The translations under genes were made by a program, and so were the position numbers. This document shows positions 22,617 through 23,716 of a DNA stretch of 23,716 nt, piece after piece. The notes below the pieces were generated by a model, which did not search any database, was not told where the DNA came from, and was given only the letters and a program-made list of their open reading frames with translations. Numbering within the stretch: the first letter of the stretch is position 1; each line of letters opens with the position of its first letter. The stretch comes from a virus: positions 1-23,716 of the IMG/VR virus record IMGVR_UViG_3300032245_000870, one strand, 5' to 3'.

Positions 22617-23443
22617 AGCGGGCCGCCTTCGTCTTCGAAGGGTACGACCTGCGGCGACTGGTCGCCCGCGTCGTCTTCGTCGTCGTCAGGGGCTGCAGGA
22701 ATCTGCGCCGCGTGCGCCGCCTTCACGGTCTTGACCGGCGCCTGCTGCGTCGCGTCGATGTAGCCGGGCGCCTCGGCACGGTCGGCGATCTCCAGTGCGT
22801 CGACCATCGACACCGACTTCGGCAGGTACTTTGCGGCGCGCTTCAGCACCGTCTTGCGTGCCATCTCCGACCAGTCGGTCGCCCACGGGCCGGACTTGCC
22901 TGACTTCGACCGGTTGCGGATCGCGTTCACGTCGGTGGTCGTCATCCACTCGAACACGTGCTCATCTGACGTCAGGATCGCGTGACAGTAGACGCCGACG
23001 ACGGGGTCGTTGTCGGGGCGCCGCAAGTTGGGGTTGTGCGCGAACGGGGGCGTCGTGTGAAACGACACGCTGAAGTCGTCGCTGGCGTAGACGATGCGGG
23101 CCGCCAGTGCCTTGACTTGCCCGCTGCGGCGGATCAAGTCGAGCAGCCCCTGATACCCTACGATCAGGGTGCATTCGCTGCCGTGCGGCACAAGGTAGCA
23201 CTGCCCCTGCACGTGCGGCTCTAGGCCGAGCTGCGCGGCGGACATGATCGCGGCCATCACCGACGCCGGGCTGCAGTTCTGCAGGTTGCGGTTCGTGCGA
23301 AACGCGGTCAGGGCGAGGCGTGCCATGCGCTCGGCGGGGAAGTGCGACGGCAGGGCAGTGCGGAGCTGTGCCAGCGTCGACGGGTTGGCAAGCCACTGCA
23401 CGACGGCAGGCTGCTGTGATTGGGTCTGAAGTTCGGTCGTCAT
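22613..23443 (-). CDS. recT: RecT-family single-strand DNA annealing protein
   Basis: 276 aa, ATG start with CGACAGGATCGA ahead. It matches the RecT pattern in order: LALTAFRTNRNLQNCSPASV (about 43-62), AAQLGLEPHVQGQCYLVPHG (about 69-88), VGYQGLLDLIRRSG (about 94-107), DPVVGVYCHAIL, and MARKTVLKRAAKYLP (about 194-208). The last 50 residues are an Ala/Pro linker and an acidic tail (DDDEDD), a common place for SSB or exonuclease contacts. The protein pairs complementary single strands in recombination and replication. No exonuclease partner is visible; it may lie outside the window. Confidence 0.9.
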   Translation of the reverse strand: MTTELQTQSQQPAVVQWLANPSTLAQLRTALPSHFPAERMARLALTAFRTNRNLQNCSPASVMAAIMSAAQLGLEPHVQGQCYLVPHGSECTLIVGYQGLLDLIRRSGQVKALAARIVYASDDFSVSFHTTPPFAHNPNLRRPDNDPVVGVYCHAILTSDEHVFEWMTTTDVNAIRNRSKSGKSGPWATDWSEMARKTVLKRAAKYLPKSVSMVDALEIADRAEAPGYIDATQQAPVKTVKAAHAAQIPAAPDDDEDDAGDQSPQVVPFEDEGGPL

Positions 23444-23445
23444 GT

Positions 23446-23457
23446 TCGATCCTGTCG
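23446..23457 (-). promoter_or_regulatory. Conserved leader CGACAGGATCGA ahead of recT
   Basis: On the minus strand CGACAGGATCGA precedes the recT ATG with AGGA exactly six bases from the start. The same leader stands ahead of the 63-residue gene (23679-23690) and, as AACAGGATCGA, ahead of the basic helical gene (20200-20210), again with six bases of spacing. AGGA is a normal ribosome site; the flanking conservation goes beyond that need. Confidence 0.55.
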
Positions 23458-23484
23458 GTGGTGCCTTGCGGCGGGTGGGGGTTG

Positions 23485-23676
23485 TTACTTGGTGAAGGTC
23501 AGGTTGCCGAGCGCCTGCACGGGGTCGCCCATCTTCGCGTCGAAGGCGTCAGCGTACTGCGCGCTGTCGAAGTCGGCAGGTGCAGGTGCGGCAACGGGCA
23601 AGCGGGCCGTCAGAAGGGCAAGCAGCCCCTCCAGTGCGTCGGCGATACGGTCGAGGTTGTATTCGTTGTCAGTCAT
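23485..23676 (-). CDS. Small acidic protein, unknown
   Basis: 63 aa, ATG start at 23676 with the CGACAGGATCGA leader and AGGA at six bases. The first 30 residues are helical (YNLDRIADALEGLLALLTARL), then an Ala/Pro linker and a short acidic segment (DFDSAQYADAFDAKMGD). There is no membrane segment and no cysteine. It is the first gene of the leftward cluster inside this window, 41 bases before recT, and may be co-transcribed with it. I do not recognise a family. Confidence 0.6.
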   Translation of the reverse strand: MTDNEYNLDRIADALEGLLALLTARLPVAAPAPADFDSAQYADAFDAKMGDPVQALGNLTFTK

Positions 23677-23694
23677 CTTCGATCCTGTCGTTGT

Positions 23695-23708
23695 GCTGCA
23701 GCTGCAGC
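23695..23708. repeat. 14-base perfect palindrome upstream of the leftward cluster
   Basis: GCTGCAGCTGCAGC reads the same on both strands. It lies 19 to 32 bases upstream of the 63-residue gene start, where an operator could sit, but the window ends just beyond and an upstream gene end cannot be excluded. The same 14 bases occur at 832-845 and 19728-19741, in both cases inside Ala-rich coding sequence, which lowers its weight. Confidence 0.3.
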
Positions 23709-23716
23709 GTGGGGGA

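Noticed and set aside
1-23716. CRISPR array, tRNA, insertion sequence, integrase or attachment site
   Set aside because: No regular repeat-spacer pattern, no cloverleaf with a CCA-like end, no transposase or recombinase motif and no long terminal inverted repeats were seen by eye.

Overview
This window looks like part of the genome of a tailed phage with a long, non-contractile (siphovirus-type) tail, either free or as a prophage. It is GC-rich, packed with genes and has almost no spacer DNA. I see no bacterial housekeeping gene, rRNA, tRNA, integrase or CI-type repressor. The high GC and GGAG/AGGA-type ribosome binding sites fit a GC-rich bacterial host, possibly a proteobacterium, but nothing fixes the host or the lifestyle. 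The two-domain endolysin has no visible signal peptide and is followed by small membrane proteins, which fits holin-dependent lysis.

Region 1 (1-6771) is the head module. It opens with the 3' part of a long gene that combines a possible portal-like N-terminus, two copies of a domain with a GGDA core, and a Mu F-like cysteine cluster at the C-terminus. A two-gene cassette on the opposite strand follows: a C5-cytosine methyltransferase and a small winged-helix protein. The head genes then resume with a Mu I-like protease/scaffold, two paralogous decoration (capsid cement) proteins and the major capsid protein.

Region 2 (6862-17585, perhaps to 18011) is the neck and tail module in canonical order: adaptor, tail completion, probable tail terminator, major tail protein, lambda G/GT-type tail chaperone pair, tape measure, distal tail protein, hub, then tip or receptor-binding proteins. 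The chaperone pair carries a -1 frameshift signal that can be read directly: slippery CCCCCCT, a 5-base spacer, and a bulged hairpin ending on the zero-frame stop codon.

Region 3 (18008-19303) is the lysis cassette: a peptidoglycan-binding plus CHAP endolysin, a two-TM holin candidate, and a one-TM protein with a helical tail.

Region 4 (19367-23676) is on the minus strand and holds DNA-metabolism genes. Six genes in a row are chained by five 4-base start/stop overlaps: RecT annealing protein, HTH protein, RuvC-like resolvase, an 85-residue membrane protein, a 39-residue membrane protein, and a beta-class DNA methyltransferase. A 63-residue protein lies upstream and a basic helical protein downstream. 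RecT and the resolvase probably serve recombination or replication; the two methyltransferases, with no restriction enzyme in view, probably protect phage DNA.

No stretch over 300 bases lacks a gene. Function calls rest on motifs and gene order read by eye, without database searches.
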